DNA of 64,000 nucleotides, from NCBI RefSeq assembly GCF_004570385.1, contig NZ_SPQL01000018.1, positions 1-64,000 of the forward strand, given 5' to 3'. The notes beneath the pieces were generated by a model. It saw only the letters and a list, made by a program, of their open reading frames with translations. It made no database searches and was not told the DNA's origin. Position numbers and translations under genes: made by a program. Source of the stretch: Blastococcus sp. CT_GayMR19. Lineage in GTDB: Bacteria > Actinomycetota > Actinomycetes > Mycobacteriales > Geodermatophilaceae. Below, one piece after another: positions 50,971 to 59,376 of the stretch; the stretch's first letter is position 1; every line of letters begins with the position of its first letter.

Positions 50971-51222
50971 TCAGGCGGTGCGCACCCGGGTGCGAGCCTG
51001 ACGCCGCTTCAGCGCGCGTCGCTCGTCCTCGGAGAGACCACCCCAGACACCGGAATCCTGGCCCGAGCTGAGTGCCCAGTCCAGGCACGGCTCAACTGCG
51101 GGGCAGCGGCGGCACACGGCCTTCGCCTGCTCGATCTGGACAAGGGCCGGGCCGGTCGTCCCGATGGGGAAGAACAGCTCGGGGTCCTCGTCCCGGCAGA
51201 GCGCGCGGTGGCGCCAGTCCAT
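50971..51222 (-). CDS. whiB1: WhiB1-type iron-sulfur transcription factor
   Basis: An 83-residue Wbl protein. The four cluster ligands are Cys9, Cys37, Cys40 and Cys46, holding a [4Fe-4S] cluster that in M. tuberculosis WhiB1 reacts with nitric oxide. The G(I/V)WGG turn is at residues 58-62 and a basic DNA-contact tail follows (RRALKRRQARTRVR). Wbl proteins bind sigma-A region 4. ATG 51222 begins MDWRHRALC, the standard WhiB1 opening. Confidence 0.95.
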   Translation of the reverse strand: MDWRHRALCRDEDPELFFPIGTTGPALVQIEQAKAVCRRCPAVEPCLDWALSSGQDSGVWGGLSEDERRALKRRQARTRVRTA

Positions 51223-51558
51223 GGCTTCGTACTCCTCGGTGTCGTCTGTCGGTAGGTACGTGCGTCGCCGGCCTCGGACCGCAGTGCAGGGCCGACACCG
51301 GTTGCCCAGCGCCTTGACTCAGCGACTTCCTGCGTTCACTCGCCGGCTGGGATTGTTACCGGCAAGTTGCGTTCGTTCGCGATGTTTTCACGAGACGGAC
51401 GCGTGTCAAGCAGATCGGGGACATCGTTGAACCCCTCGTGAGCAAGCTCACCACGGGCATGCTAGGCGCGCCACTCGACCGAACCACACGCCGTTCCCGG
51501 ACGTTGACAACGCGCTGCCGACCTGCGTGAGGGACAGCCGCCGCCCAGGGGCTCCGCG
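51223..51558. other. Long upstream region of whiB1
   Basis: About 335 bp between whiB1 and the diacylglycerol-kinase-like gene, notably AT-richer around 51345-51450 than the rest of the window. No gene is convincing. A long, AT-rich leader suggests complex control of whiB1, but I cannot point to a certain promoter or binding site. Confidence 0.5.
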
Positions 51559-52584
51559 TCAGGCGACGACGCGCAACGCGGCGGGCACGGAACGGATCCG
51601 CAGCCCGGTCGCGGTGCCCAGGTGGTCCCCGTCGACCTGCCAGCCCTGCGGGCGGCTCGCGGTGAGGGACAGCTCCTCGAGGTCGTGCCACCGGCGGACG
51701 GCCCGGCCGCGCGGGTCCGGACGCCGGGCCAGCGTCTGCCGGAGGTTGTTCAGCATCCGCATCGCGCCGAGCCGGCGCATCGCGAAGACGTCCAGCCCGG
51801 TGTCGAACGAGGCCTCCGGGCTGACGACGACGGGGCGGTCGCCGAGGTAGGTCCACGGGCTGACGTTGGACACCAGGCAGAGGAACAGCCCGTCGCGGGG
51901 CTCCTCGCCGGGCACGTGGAGCGTCATGGCCGGCCGGCGACGTCCCGGGCCGACCAGGAAGGTGCTGACGGCCTGCCGGACGTAGAGGGGGCCCGTGGAG
52001 CGCCGGCCCCGGGCGCGATGGGCCTCGACCCGGGCGATGACGTCGGCGTCGAAACCGAGCCCGGCCGCGAACACGAACCAGCGCGGGGGCGTCCAGTCCG
52101 AGACGTGCGCGGCCGCGTCGGCCTCCGCGGCGTCCTCGGCGGCCGCCGGGTCGATGCCGGAGACGGGTGCCGTGCTGGTCCCGGACGCGCTCGCGGTGCC
52201 CAGGGACACCAGGCGGGTGCGGCCGGCGCGCAGCGAGGTGAGGATCTCCGCGGTCGCCTCCACCGGGTCGCGGGACCGGCCCAGGGCGCGGGAGAAGACG
52301 TTGGTCGAGCCCCCGGGGATGACGCCGAGCATGGGCAGATGGGGGGCGGGACCGTTCTCCAGCAGCCCGTTGACGACCTCGTTCACCGTGCCGTCCCCAC
52401 CCACGGAGATCACGACGTCCATGCCGTCGGCGGCCGCCTCGGCGCCGAGCTCGCGCGCGTGGCCGCGGTGCGCGGTCTCGACGACGTCGATCTTGAGCTC
52501 GCCGCCCAGGGCACCGACCAGGACGTCGCGCATCCCGGGAGTGGTGCTGGTGGCCGCCGGATTGACCACCACGAGCGCGCGCAT
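51559..52584 (-). CDS. Diacylglycerol kinase-family lipid kinase
   Basis: A 341-residue member of the DagK/LCB kinase family. VVVNPAAT at the start, the catalytic nucleotide loop GGDGTVNEVVNGL (about residues 70-82) and IPGGSTNVFSRALG are characteristic; an Ala/Asp-rich insert follows near residue 145-160. It predicts phosphorylation of diacylglycerol or a related lipid for phospholipid recycling. ATG 52584 (MRALVVVNP) has TAACCT 7 nt upstream on the coding strand and no ribosome site, consistent with a leaderless mRNA. Confidence 0.9.
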   Translation of the reverse strand: MRALVVVNPAATSTTPGMRDVLVGALGGELKIDVVETAHRGHARELGAEAAADGMDVVISVGGDGTVNEVVNGLLENGPAPHLPMLGVIPGGSTNVFSRALGRSRDPVEATAEILTSLRAGRTRLVSLGTASASGTSTAPVSGIDPAAAEDAAEADAAAHVSDWTPPRWFVFAAGLGFDADVIARVEAHRARGRRSTGPLYVRQAVSTFLVGPGRRRPAMTLHVPGEEPRDGLFLCLVSNVSPWTYLGDRPVVVSPEASFDTGLDVFAMRRLGAMRMLNNLRQTLARRPDPRGRAVRRWHDLEELSLTASRPQGWQVDGDHLGTATGLRIRSVPAALRVVA

Positions 52585-52591
52585 GACGGTC

Positions 52592-52597
52592 AGGTTA
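52592..52597 (-). promoter_or_regulatory. TANNNT -10 hexamer for leaderless lipid kinase gene
   Basis: TAACCT on the minus strand lies 7 nt before ATG 52584. Confidence 0.55.
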
Positions 52598-52699
52598 ACT
52601 GCGGGCCAACTCCCCACCCGGCACGTGGCGCCGGACGGGGCCGCCGGCCCGCATCCGGCGCCTCGGCACGCGCACGGACGCCTGGCGACGTTCCCCGCG

Positions 52700-52705
52700 T
52701 AATCT
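52700..52705 (+). promoter_or_regulatory. TANNNT -10 hexamer for leaderless membrane protein gene
   Basis: TAATCT lies 7 nt before the GTG at 52713. Confidence 0.55.
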
Positions 52706-52712
52706 CGCCGTC

Positions 52713-53192
52713 GTGACGGAGCCGAGTGGGACGCGCCCGGCCCGGCAGCGCCGCGCCGAGCGGCTGTTCGGCGCCCCGGCGGAGCCGTCGGCGCCGCGTC
52801 CCGCGCGGGTGCGGCCGGGGGCGCCGCGGTCGCTGCGCTGGGCCGCGGTCGTCGTGGGGATCGAGGCGGCGGCGATCGCCGTCGGCGCGCTCGTCCTGCT
52901 GTGGCTGACTTTCACCAGCACCGCCGACAGCCTGGGCCGCGCGCTGGCCGAGGTGGTGATGGTCGGCGCCGGGGCGGCTCTGCTGGCCGTCGCGGCGGTC
53001 GGGCTGTGGCGCGTGTCGGCGTGGGCGCGCGGACCGGTCATCGTGCTGCAGCTGCTGCTCGCCGCGCTGGCCTACACGACCGCGTTCGAGGCCGGGCAGC
53101 CGCTGATCGGCGTCCCCGTGCTGGTGCTCGTGGCCACGGAGCTCTACCTGCTCGCCACTCCCGAGGCCCGGCTGGCCTACCTCGAGAGCTGA
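52713..53192 (+). CDS. Small membrane protein with basic N-terminal tail
   Basis: A 159-residue protein. The first 42 residues are Arg/Pro/Ala-rich and cytosolic; four hydrophobic helices follow (about 45-68, 75-97, 105-125, 128-145). No family is recognised. GTG 52713 is supported by a TAATCT hexamer 7 nt upstream. It converges on the HAD gene, with 7 nt between the stops. Confidence 0.75.
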   Translation: MTEPSGTRPARQRRAERLFGAPAEPSAPRPARVRPGAPRSLRWAAVVVGIEAAAIAVGALVLLWLTFTSTADSLGRALAEVVMVGAGAALLAVAAVGLWRVSAWARGPVIVLQLLLAALAYTTAFEAGQPLIGVPVLVLVATELYLLATPEARLAYLES

Positions 53193-53199
53193 GCGGGGC

Positions 53200-53982
53200 T
53201 CAGACGAGGTCGATGACGTCGGCGATCGAGTCCAGGATCCGGCTCGGCCGGAACGGGAAGCGGGCGACGTCGGAGGCGGCGGTCGACCCGGACAGCACCA
53301 GCACGGTCTCCAGGCCGGCCTCGATCCCGGCGACGACGTCGGTGTCCATGCGGTCGCCCACCATGATCGTTGATTCCGAGTGCGCCTCGATCCGGTTCAT
53401 GGCGCTGCGGAACATCATCGGGTTGGGCTTGCCGACGAAGTAGGGCTCGGCGCCGGTCGCGCGGGTGATCATCGCGGCCACCGACCCCGTCGCCGGCAGC
53501 GGCCCCTCGGGGGAGGGGCCGGTGACGTCGGGGTTGGTCGCGATGAAGCGCGCACCGCGCCCGATCAGCCGGACGGCGCGCGTGATCGCCTCGAAGGAGT
53601 ACGTCCGGGTCTCCCCGAGGACGACGTAGTCGGGATCGGTGTCGGTGAGGGTGTAGCCGACCTCGTGCAGCGCGGTGGTCATGCCCGCCTCGCCGATGAC
53701 GTAGGCCGAGCCGCCGGGGAGCTGGTTCGACAGGAAGTCGGCCGTCGCCAGCGCGGAGGTCCAGATCGACTCCTCGGGCACGTGCAGCCCGGTGCGGGCC
53801 AGCCGCGCGGCGAGGTCCCGCGGCGTGAAGATGGAGTTGTTGGTCAGCACGAGGAACCGGCGCTGCTTCTCGACCAGGCGCTCGAGGAACTCGGCCGCGC
53901 CGGGCAGCGCCTTCTCCTCGTGGACCAGGACGCCGTCCATGTCGGTGAGCCAGCACTCGATCGGCCCGCGCTCGGTGGTCAT
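53200..53982 (-). CDS. HAD-IIA (NagD-type) sugar phosphatase
   Basis: A 260-residue HAD hydrolase. Motif I is LTDMDGVL with nucleophile Asp14 and Asp16, motif II is LTNNS, the Lys is in VGKPNP, and motif IV is MVGDRMDTDV. The cap is of the C2/IIA type, as in E. coli NagD (nucleotide or sugar phosphatase). Substrate is unknown. Its ATG overlaps the stop of the GNAT gene by 4 nt, making it the last gene of the psd-pssA operon. Confidence 0.9.
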   Translation of the reverse strand: MTTERGPIECWLTDMDGVLVHEEKALPGAAEFLERLVEKQRRFLVLTNNSIFTPRDLAARLARTGLHVPEESIWTSALATADFLSNQLPGGSAYVIGEAGMTTALHEVGYTLTDTDPDYVVLGETRTYSFEAITRAVRLIGRGARFIATNPDVTGPSPEGPLPATGSVAAMITRATGAEPYFVGKPNPMMFRSAMNRIEAHSESTIMVGDRMDTDVVAGIEAGLETVLVLSGSTAASDVARFPFRPSRILDSIADVIDLV

Positions 53983-54464
53983 CGCTCGCTCCGGTTCTCC
54001 GCGAAGTCGGACAGGGCGTCGTCGGTGAGGCGGAAGACCGTCCAGCCGTCCATGGGGACGGCTCCCGCGGCCTTGTAGAAGTCGATCGACGGGGTGTTCC
54101 AGTCGAGCACCGACCACTCCAGCCGGGAGTAGCCGCGCTCCACGCAGACGCCCGCCAGCGTGCGCAGCAGCTCCTTGCCGAGGCCTCGGCCACGGTGCCC
54201 GGACTGGACGTAGAGGTCCTCGAGGTAGATGCCGTGGGTGCCGCGCCAGGTGGAGAAGTTGAGGAACCACAGCGCCATGCCCACGACGACGCCGTCGTGC
54301 TCGGCGACGTGGCCGAAGAGGGCGGGGGAGTCGCCGAACAGGACGCCGGCCAGCTGCTCCTCGGTGAGGCGGGCCTCGTGCAGCGACTTCTCGTACTCGG
54401 CGAGCTCGCGGACCAGGGAGACGACCGCGGGCACGTCGTCCGGCCGGATGGGCCGAACCGTCAT
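53979..54464 (-). CDS. GNAT N-acetyltransferase, diamine-acetyltransferase-like
   Basis: A 161-residue acetyltransferase. ALWFLNFSTWRGTHGIYLEDLYV, then HRGRGLGKELL and RLEWSVLDWNTPSIDFYKAAGA, closely fit the spermidine/spermine or thialysine acetyltransferase type (SAT1-like). It may acetylate polyamines or a related amine. ATG 54464 follows AAGGAGG at 9 nt and overlaps the pssA stop, so it is co-translated with a phospholipid-synthesis gene. Confidence 0.87.
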   Translation of the reverse strand: MTVRPIRPDDVPAVVSLVRELAEYEKSLHEARLTEEQLAGVLFGDSPALFGHVAEHDGVVVGMALWFLNFSTWRGTHGIYLEDLYVQSGHRGRGLGKELLRTLAGVCVERGYSRLEWSVLDWNTPSIDFYKAAGAVPMDGWTVFRLTDDALSDFAENRSER

Positions 54465-55261
54465 TCGAGAACCTCCTTGAGCTTCGCCGGCAGCAGCTTC
54501 CCCAGCGGCGAGACGATCGGAATCAGCACCGGCGCGAGCAGGTAGCCGTAGGCGAGGAGGATGCCGGTCCACACCGGGAGAACGGCGAAGCCCACCACCA
54601 GCAGCAGGGCGGCGGCGATCAGCCCGTAGGGCCGGCCGCTCTTGGGGCTGACCAGGGAGCGGAACGACCGGAAGCGGATGTTGGTGACCATGAGGACCGC
54701 CGGGACGGCGACGATCAGCGCCACCCACAGCCGGTCGCGCCCCTGCATCTGGTCGCCGAAGGCGAACACCGAGGCCAGCACCACGCCCGCGGCACCGGGG
54801 CTGGGCATCCCGATGAAGTACCTCTTGTCGGCGGTCGGGTCGATCGTGGTGTTGAAGCGGGCCAGCCGGATCGCCGCACAGGCCACCCAGAGGAAGCACA
54901 CCACCCAGCCCAGCGGGTCCCACTCGTCGCGGCCCTGCGAGAAGAGGGTGAAGGCCACCAGCGCCGGCGCCAGGCCGAAGGAGACCAGGTCGGCCAGGGA
55001 GTCGAACTGGAGGCCGAAGGGCGTCACGGCGCCGACCAGCCGGGCCACCGCGCCGTCGGTGATGTCGAAGACCACCGACAGCCCGATGAGCACGGCGGCG
55101 AGCTCGTGGTCCCCCCGGATCGACACGAGGATCGCGAAGAAGCCGCAGAACATGTTGCCGAGGGTGAACAGGCTGGGCAGGGTGGCGAGCGCCCGACGGC
55201 GGGTGCCGCGGACGGATCCTCGGACGAACTCGACGGTGACCGTGCGACGTGTCGGCGGCAT
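54461..55261 (-). CDS. pssA: CDP-diacylglycerol-serine O-phosphatidyltransferase
   Basis: A 266-residue membrane enzyme making phosphatidylserine from CDP-diacylglycerol and serine. The CDP-alcohol phosphatidyltransferase motif DG-x2-AR-x8-G-x3-D-x3-D is complete: DGAVARLVGAV then FGLQFDSLADLVSFG (about residues 68-95). About seven transmembrane helices are predicted. ATG 55261 begins MPPTRRTVTV. It lies 8 nt after psd, whose product decarboxylates phosphatidylserine; together they make phosphatidylethanolamine. Confidence 0.94.
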   Translation of the reverse strand: MPPTRRTVTVEFVRGSVRGTRRRALATLPSLFTLGNMFCGFFAILVSIRGDHELAAVLIGLSVVFDITDGAVARLVGAVTPFGLQFDSLADLVSFGLAPALVAFTLFSQGRDEWDPLGWVVCFLWVACAAIRLARFNTTIDPTADKRYFIGMPSPGAAGVVLASVFAFGDQMQGRDRLWVALIVAVPAVLMVTNIRFRSFRSLVSPKSGRPYGLIAAALLLVVGFAVLPVWTGILLAYGYLLAPVLIPIVSPLGKLLPAKLKEVLE

Positions 55262-55269
55262 CGCGGCCC

Positions 55270-55935
55270 TCAGCCGGCCGAGGGCCAGCGCGCGATGACG
55301 GTCTCGCCGCCGATGACGCGCTGCCCCCTGCGGACGGTGACCGTGCACTCCGGGGGGAGGAAGACGTCCATGCGGGACCCGAACTTCATCAGCCCCATCC
55401 GCTCGCCGGTGGCCAGGACGTGACCGGGACCGGTGCGGGTGACGATGCGCCGCGCGAGGACACCGACGATCTGCCGGAAGACGACGGTGCGGTCGCCGTC
55501 GCGGAGCCAGAGCTCGCTGCGTTCGTTCTTGTGCGCGGACTCCCTGCGGTACGCGGCCAGGAAGCTGCCCTTGCGGTAGGAGCTCTCGACGACCTCCCCG
55601 CGGTACGGCGACCGGTTCACGTGCACGTCGACCACGGAGAGGAAGACGCTCACCTGCTGCCAGTCGCCCTCGGGAGCCACCCCGGGCTGTGGTTCCCCGG
55701 CGACCATCACCATGCCGTCGGCGGGGGAGAGGACCTCGTCGGGTCCGGGTGGGATGACGTCGCAGCGGCGGTCGGGGTCGCGGAAGAACAGCGCCATGTA
55801 GGCCGAGAGGCCCAGGAACGGCCACATCGCGCGGCCCGGCCAGCGCCGGCCGGTGGCTCGGCCGGTGGCCGCGAGCACGGCTGCGGGAGCCAGGGGTCCG
55901 GTGATGAAGGGCCACCCGGCCGGGTCGATGCGCAT
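55270..55935 (-). CDS. psd: Phosphatidylserine decarboxylase (archaetidylserine/small type)
   Basis: A 221-residue pyruvoyl enzyme. The self-cleavage site is Gly186-Ser187 in LMKFGSRMDVF, near the C-terminus, giving a short alpha chain with N-terminal pyruvoyl from Ser187. One or two hydrophobic segments lie at residues 15-52. It converts phosphatidylserine to phosphatidylethanolamine. ATG 55935 is the likely start; a TACGGT hexamer 9 nt upstream may make it leaderless. First gene of the operon with pssA. Confidence 0.92.
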   Translation of the reverse strand: MRIDPAGWPFITGPLAPAAVLAATGRATGRRWPGRAMWPFLGLSAYMALFFRDPDRRCDVIPPGPDEVLSPADGMVMVAGEPQPGVAPEGDWQQVSVFLSVVDVHVNRSPYRGEVVESSYRKGSFLAAYRRESAHKNERSELWLRDGDRTVVFRQIVGVLARRIVTRTGPGHVLATGERMGLMKFGSRMDVFLPPECTVTVRRGQRVIGGETVIARWPSAG

Positions 55936-55966
55936 CGTGAGCAGACCGTACCGGCCCGGCTGCGGC

Positions 55967-57232
55967 TCAGTCCCGAGGAGAGCGAGGAGCGGGCGACGAG
56001 GCCCGTCCGGGGTCTGCTCCCTGCTCGCTGTACCGGCGGCGGGGCGGGCCCCCGTACCAGTCGAGGCAGACCATCGTGGCGTCGTCCCGCAGGTCCCCGC
56101 CGGTCTCGCTGAGGATCGCGGCGCCCAGTTCCTGGACCACCTCGCGCGGATGCAGCGCCGCGCTGGCGGCCAGTGCCTTCGTGACGTCGAGGTCGACGGC
56201 GTTGCGCTCCTGCATCCCGTCGGTGAGCAGGATGATCCGGTCGCCCGGTTCGAGCGGGAAGCGCTGGATCTCGAAGGTCTTGCCGGGGACCACCCCGAAC
56301 GGCGGTTCGACGCGGAGCTCGAGCTCCTCGACCCGGCCGTCGCGCAGGCGCAGGGGGAGCGGGTGCCCGGCATTGATGATGCCGGCCGAACGGGTCTCGA
56401 GATCGACCCGCAGGAGCTGGCCGGTGACGAACTGCCCCGCGGCCGCGTTCTCGGCCAGGCAGTCGTTGGCGTACGCGGCCTGCCCGGCGAGATCGAGGCC
56501 CTTCCGCCGCCCGTTGCGCAGGCCGCCGACGAGGAGGGTGGCGAGCAGCGCCGCCGCGACCTGGTGACCGACGGCGTCGGTGATCGACACCTGGAGAGAG
56601 CTCCGGTCGAGGGTGTAGTCGAACGTGTCGCCACCGACGGAGGCGGCCGGCTCCAGCCAGCCGGCCAGGGTGAACTGCCCCGCCTCGCACGTGTAGGACG
56701 CCGGGAGCAGCCGCCGCTGGATCTCCGCGGCCAGCGAGAACGGCGTGCTCCGGTGTCCCCACTCGAACACGTCGGTGTGCCGCCGGGCCGCGATGACGAC
56801 GTAGGCCAGGGCGTGCGCGGCGCTGGAGACGTCGTCGATCTCGGTCGCGTCGGGATACCGCGGCAGCGTCATCTCGAGCAGCCCGATCGCGTCCCCGCGG
56901 TCGGTGACGGGGACGGTCAGACGGGCGCCCTCGCCGACCCGGCCGACGTCGATCTGCTGGGTCCGCAGGACGCGCTCGTAGACCGTGCCCTCCAGCTGGA
57001 GGGTCTCCGCCTGCTCGACGCCGTGGCTCCGCGCTCCGTTCACCCGCCCGGCCGACGTCAGCCGGACGACGGCGCGACCACTGAAGTCGGCGATCAGGAA
57101 GGTCACCTCGTGCGCGTCGACCATCTCGCGGAGCGCGGTCGCGACCGCCTCCACCGCATCGATGGGTGCCGCGGCTTCGACCTTCTCCAGAAGTGCGCCG
57201 ACGTCGATCACAAGCTTCTCCGACCCGCGCAT
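55967..57232 (-). CDS. GAF-PP2C (SpoIIE-type) serine phosphatase
   Basis: A 421-residue cytosolic regulator. Residues about 20-160 form a GAF sensor domain and about 180-395 a SpoIIE-type PP2C phosphatase. Metal-binding acidic residues are seen in VGGDTFDY, LLTDGMQER and DDATMVCL, so it should be active. Such proteins usually act on anti-sigma-factor antagonists. The tail is Pro/Ser/Arg-rich. ATG 57232 has TAGGGT 6 nt upstream on the coding strand. No partner STAS or HPK gene is adjacent. Confidence 0.88.
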   Translation of the reverse strand: MRGSEKLVIDVGALLEKVEAAAPIDAVEAVATALREMVDAHEVTFLIADFSGRAVVRLTSAGRVNGARSHGVEQAETLQLEGTVYERVLRTQQIDVGRVGEGARLTVPVTDRGDAIGLLEMTLPRYPDATEIDDVSSAAHALAYVVIAARRHTDVFEWGHRSTPFSLAAEIQRRLLPASYTCEAGQFTLAGWLEPAASVGGDTFDYTLDRSSLQVSITDAVGHQVAAALLATLLVGGLRNGRRKGLDLAGQAAYANDCLAENAAAGQFVTGQLLRVDLETRSAGIINAGHPLPLRLRDGRVEELELRVEPPFGVVPGKTFEIQRFPLEPGDRIILLTDGMQERNAVDLDVTKALAASAALHPREVVQELGAAILSETGGDLRDDATMVCLDWYGGPPRRRYSEQGADPGRASSPAPRSPRD

Positions 57233-57238
57233 GGCAAG

Positions 57239-57244
57239 ACCCTA
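57239..57244 (-). promoter_or_regulatory. TANNNT -10 hexamer for leaderless PP2C gene
   Basis: TAGGGT on the minus strand ends 6 nt before ATG 57232. Confidence 0.5.
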
Positions 57245-57290
57245 GGCGCAGGCGCGGATCGCCGGGATCGTCGAGCTCGGACATGGAAGC

Positions 57291-57324
57291 GCTGCCGGGC
57301 CGCCGCGAAGGGCAGCCCGGCAGC
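57291..57324 (-). terminator. Terminator hairpin after sodN
   Basis: GCTGCCGGGC (57291-57300) pairs with GCCCGGCAGC (57315-57324) around a 14-nt loop. It is downstream of the sodN stop and precedes the PP2C promoter. Confidence 0.65.
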
Positions 57325-57342
57325 ACCGGGGAAAAGGGAAGA

Positions 57343-57747
57343 TCAGGCGGCTGCCTTCGTCTCCCAGAAGATCTTGTCGATCTGGGCGATGTAGTCGAGG
57401 AGCTTCTGCCCCTCGGCCGGGTCCATGCTGCCCTTGCCGCCGGACGCACCGGCCTGCTTGGTGGCCTTGTTGAACAGCTCGTGCAGCTCGGGGTACTTCT
57501 CGAAGTGCGGGGGCTTGAAGTAGTCGGTCCACAGCACCCACAGGTGGTGCTTGACGAGGTCCGAACGCTGCTCCTTGATCAGGACGGCGCGCTGACGGAA
57601 GACCGGGTCCTCGTTGCCCTGGTACTTCTCCTGGATGGCCTTGACGGACTCGGCCTCGATGCGGGCCTGAGCCGGGTCGTACACGCCGCAGGGGAGGTCG
57701 CAGTGCGCGGTCGCCGCCACGGTGGAGAACATGCTGCTGAAACGCAT
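57343..57747 (-). CDS. sodN: Nickel superoxide dismutase
   Basis: A 134-residue precursor of the nickel enzyme. The nickel hook HCDLPCGVYDP (His15, Cys16, Cys20 in the precursor) is intact. The 14-residue leader MRFSSMFSTVAATA must be removed so that His15 becomes the N-terminal ligand. The mature part folds as a four-helix bundle that assembles as a hexamer in Streptomyces. Next to it, and divergent, is the gene for the maturation protease. Confidence 0.97.
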   Translation of the reverse strand: MRFSSMFSTVAATAHCDLPCGVYDPAQARIEAESVKAIQEKYQGNEDPVFRQRAVLIKEQRSDLVKHHLWVLWTDYFKPPHFEKYPELHELFNKATKQAGASGGKGSMDPAEGQKLLDYIAQIDKIFWETKAAA

Positions 57748-57798
57748 GGACGTGCCTCCGGATGAGAGTCTGTCGGGTCGTCTGCGACCCTACTCGCG

Positions 57799-58164
57799 GT
57801 GATCGACGGCGACAGGACGGGCAATCCTCGCCCTGCGGCGCCCACGGCCTGGATGCTGGCCCGCGTGACGGGGCCGTCGATGTCGCCCACCGTGCGCTCG
57901 GGCGACCGGTTGCTCGTCCGCCGGGTCCGCTCGCCGGGCGCCGTCCGGGCCGGCGACGTCGTCCTCGCGCGCTTCCCGTCCCGCCCCGATCTCCTGGTGG
58001 TGAAGCGGGTCCGCCGCGCCGTCCGGGGCGGGCACTGGGTGGAGGGTGACAACCCGTTCGGCACCGACGACAGCCGGTCGTACGGGGTCGCGATCGTCGT
58101 CGGCCGGGTGGTGGGCCGGATCTGGCCGCGTCCGGGGAGGCTGGGACCCCCACCTCCCGATTAG
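57799..58164 (+). CDS. sodX: Nickel-type superoxide dismutase maturation protease
   Basis: A 121-residue S26-family (signal-peptidase-like) protease. The Ser/Lys dyad is Ser27 in GPSMSPTV and Lys69 in LLVVKRV; GDNPFGTDDSRSYG is the conserved C-terminal box. It cleaves the SodN leader to expose the nickel-binding His. No membrane anchor is present, consistent with cytosolic processing. GTG 57799 is the longest start; an ATG at 57853 is possible. Divergent from sodN; its stop codon overlaps the promoter hexamer of the malic enzyme gene. Confidence 0.93.
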   Translation: MIDGDRTGNPRPAAPTAWMLARVTGPSMSPTVRSGDRLLVRRVRSPGAVRAGDVVLARFPSRPDLLVVKRVRRAVRGGHWVEGDNPFGTDDSRSYGVAIVVGRVVGRIWPRPGRLGPPPPD

Positions 58165-58167
58165 GCT
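58162..58167 (+). promoter_or_regulatory. TANNNT -10 hexamer of the malic enzyme gene, overlapping the sodX stop
   Basis: TAGGCT begins with the TAG stop of sodX and lies 9 nt before ATG 58177. Confidence 0.45.
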
Positions 58168-58176
58168 GCCGTGTCC

Positions 58177-59373
58177 ATGGACGGCAACCAGGTTTCCGGG
58201 CTCGTGGAGACGACCGATCGCTTCGCTGACGACCCCGCGTTCGCGGTGCACGAGGGCGGCAAGATCTCGGTGACGCCGACGCGGTCGATCGACTCGATCG
58301 CCGACCTCGCGCTCACCTACACACCGGGGGTCGCGCGGGTCTCCAGCGCCATCGCCGCCGAGCCGGAGCTGGCCCGCAGGTTCACCTGGGCGCCCCGCGT
58401 CGTCGCGGTGGTCTCCGACGGGACGGCCGTGCTGGGCCTGGGCAACATCGGTCCGGCGGCGTCCCTCCCGGTGATGGAGGGGAAGGCCTGCCTCTTCAAG
58501 GAGTTCAGCGGGCTCGACTCCGTGCCGATCGTGCTGTCGACCACCGACGTCGACACGATCGTCGAGACCGTGGCCGCCATCGCGCCCTCCTTCGGCGGCA
58601 TCAACCTCGAGGACATCAGCGCTCCCCGCTGCTTCGAGATCGAGGCGCGGCTCCGGGAGCGGCTCGACATCCCGGTCATGCACGACGACCAGCACGGGAC
58701 GGCGATCGTCGTGCTCGCCGCGCTGCGCAACGCGGCGAGGGTCGTCGGCCGCGAGCTGGGCGATCTGCGCGTGGTCGTCGCCGGAGCCGGGGCGGCGGGT
58801 GTCGCGACCACCAAGATCCTGCTCGGGGCGGGGATCGGTGAGATCGCGGTCGCCGACTCCCAGGGGGTCCTGCACGCCGGGCGCGAGAACCTGAACCCGG
58901 TGAAGCAGTGGCTCGTCGAGCACACGAACCGTTCGGGGTTCGCCGGCACCATGGTGGGCGCGCTGAAGGGCGCCGACGTCTACGTGGGCCTGTCGGGAGG
59001 GTCGGTGCCGGAGGAGGCGATCGCCTCGATGGCGCCGAACTGCATCGTGTTCTCCCTGGCCAATCCGACGCCGGAGGTGGACCCGGTCATGGCGGCCCGC
59101 TACGCCGCCGTGGTCGCGACCGGGCGCAGCGACCTGCCCAACCAGATCAACAACGTGCTGGCCTTCCCGGGCATCTTCCGCGGCGCGATCGACGTGCGCG
59201 CGACCGCCATCACCGAGGAGATGAAGCTCGCCGCGGCGACCGCCATCGCCGACGTCGTCGGCGACGACGTCCGCGCCGACTACGTCGTCCCGAGCCCGCT
59301 GGACCGCAGGGTGGCCACCGCCGTCGCCGAGGCGGTGGCCGCCTGCGCCCGGGAGCAGGGCATCACGACCTGA
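58177..59373 (+). CDS. NAD(P)-dependent malic enzyme
   Basis: A 398-residue enzyme decarboxylating malate to pyruvate. YTPGVARVS and the metal site [25 protein letters not shown], then the Rossmann motif [12 protein letters not shown] identify the family; the compact size is that of bacterial MaeB-like enzymes without a phosphotransacetylase tail. ATG 58177 is preferred over GTG 58171, because the TAGGCT hexamer is only 3 nt from that GTG. It converges with rtcB, with 3 nt between stops. Confidence 0.92.
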   Translation: MDGNQVSGLVETTDRFADDPAFAVHEGGKISVTPTRSIDSIADLALTYTPGVARVSSAIAAEPELARRFTWAPRVVAVVSDGTAVLGLGNIGPAASLPVMEGKACLFKEFSGLDSVPIVLSTTDVDTIVETVAAIAPSFGGINLEDISAPRCFEIEARLRERLDIPVMHDDQHGTAIVVLAALRNAARVVGRELGDLRVVVAGAGAAGVATTKILLGAGIGEIAVADSQGVLHAGRENLNPVKQWLVEHTNRSGFAGTMVGALKGADVYVGLSGGSVPEEAIASMAPNCIVFSLANPTPEVDPVMAARYAAVVATGRSDLPNQINNVLAFPGIFRGAIDVRATAITEEMKLAAATAIADVVGDDVRADYVVPSPLDRRVATAVAEAVAACAREQGITT

Positions 59374-59376
59374 CGG

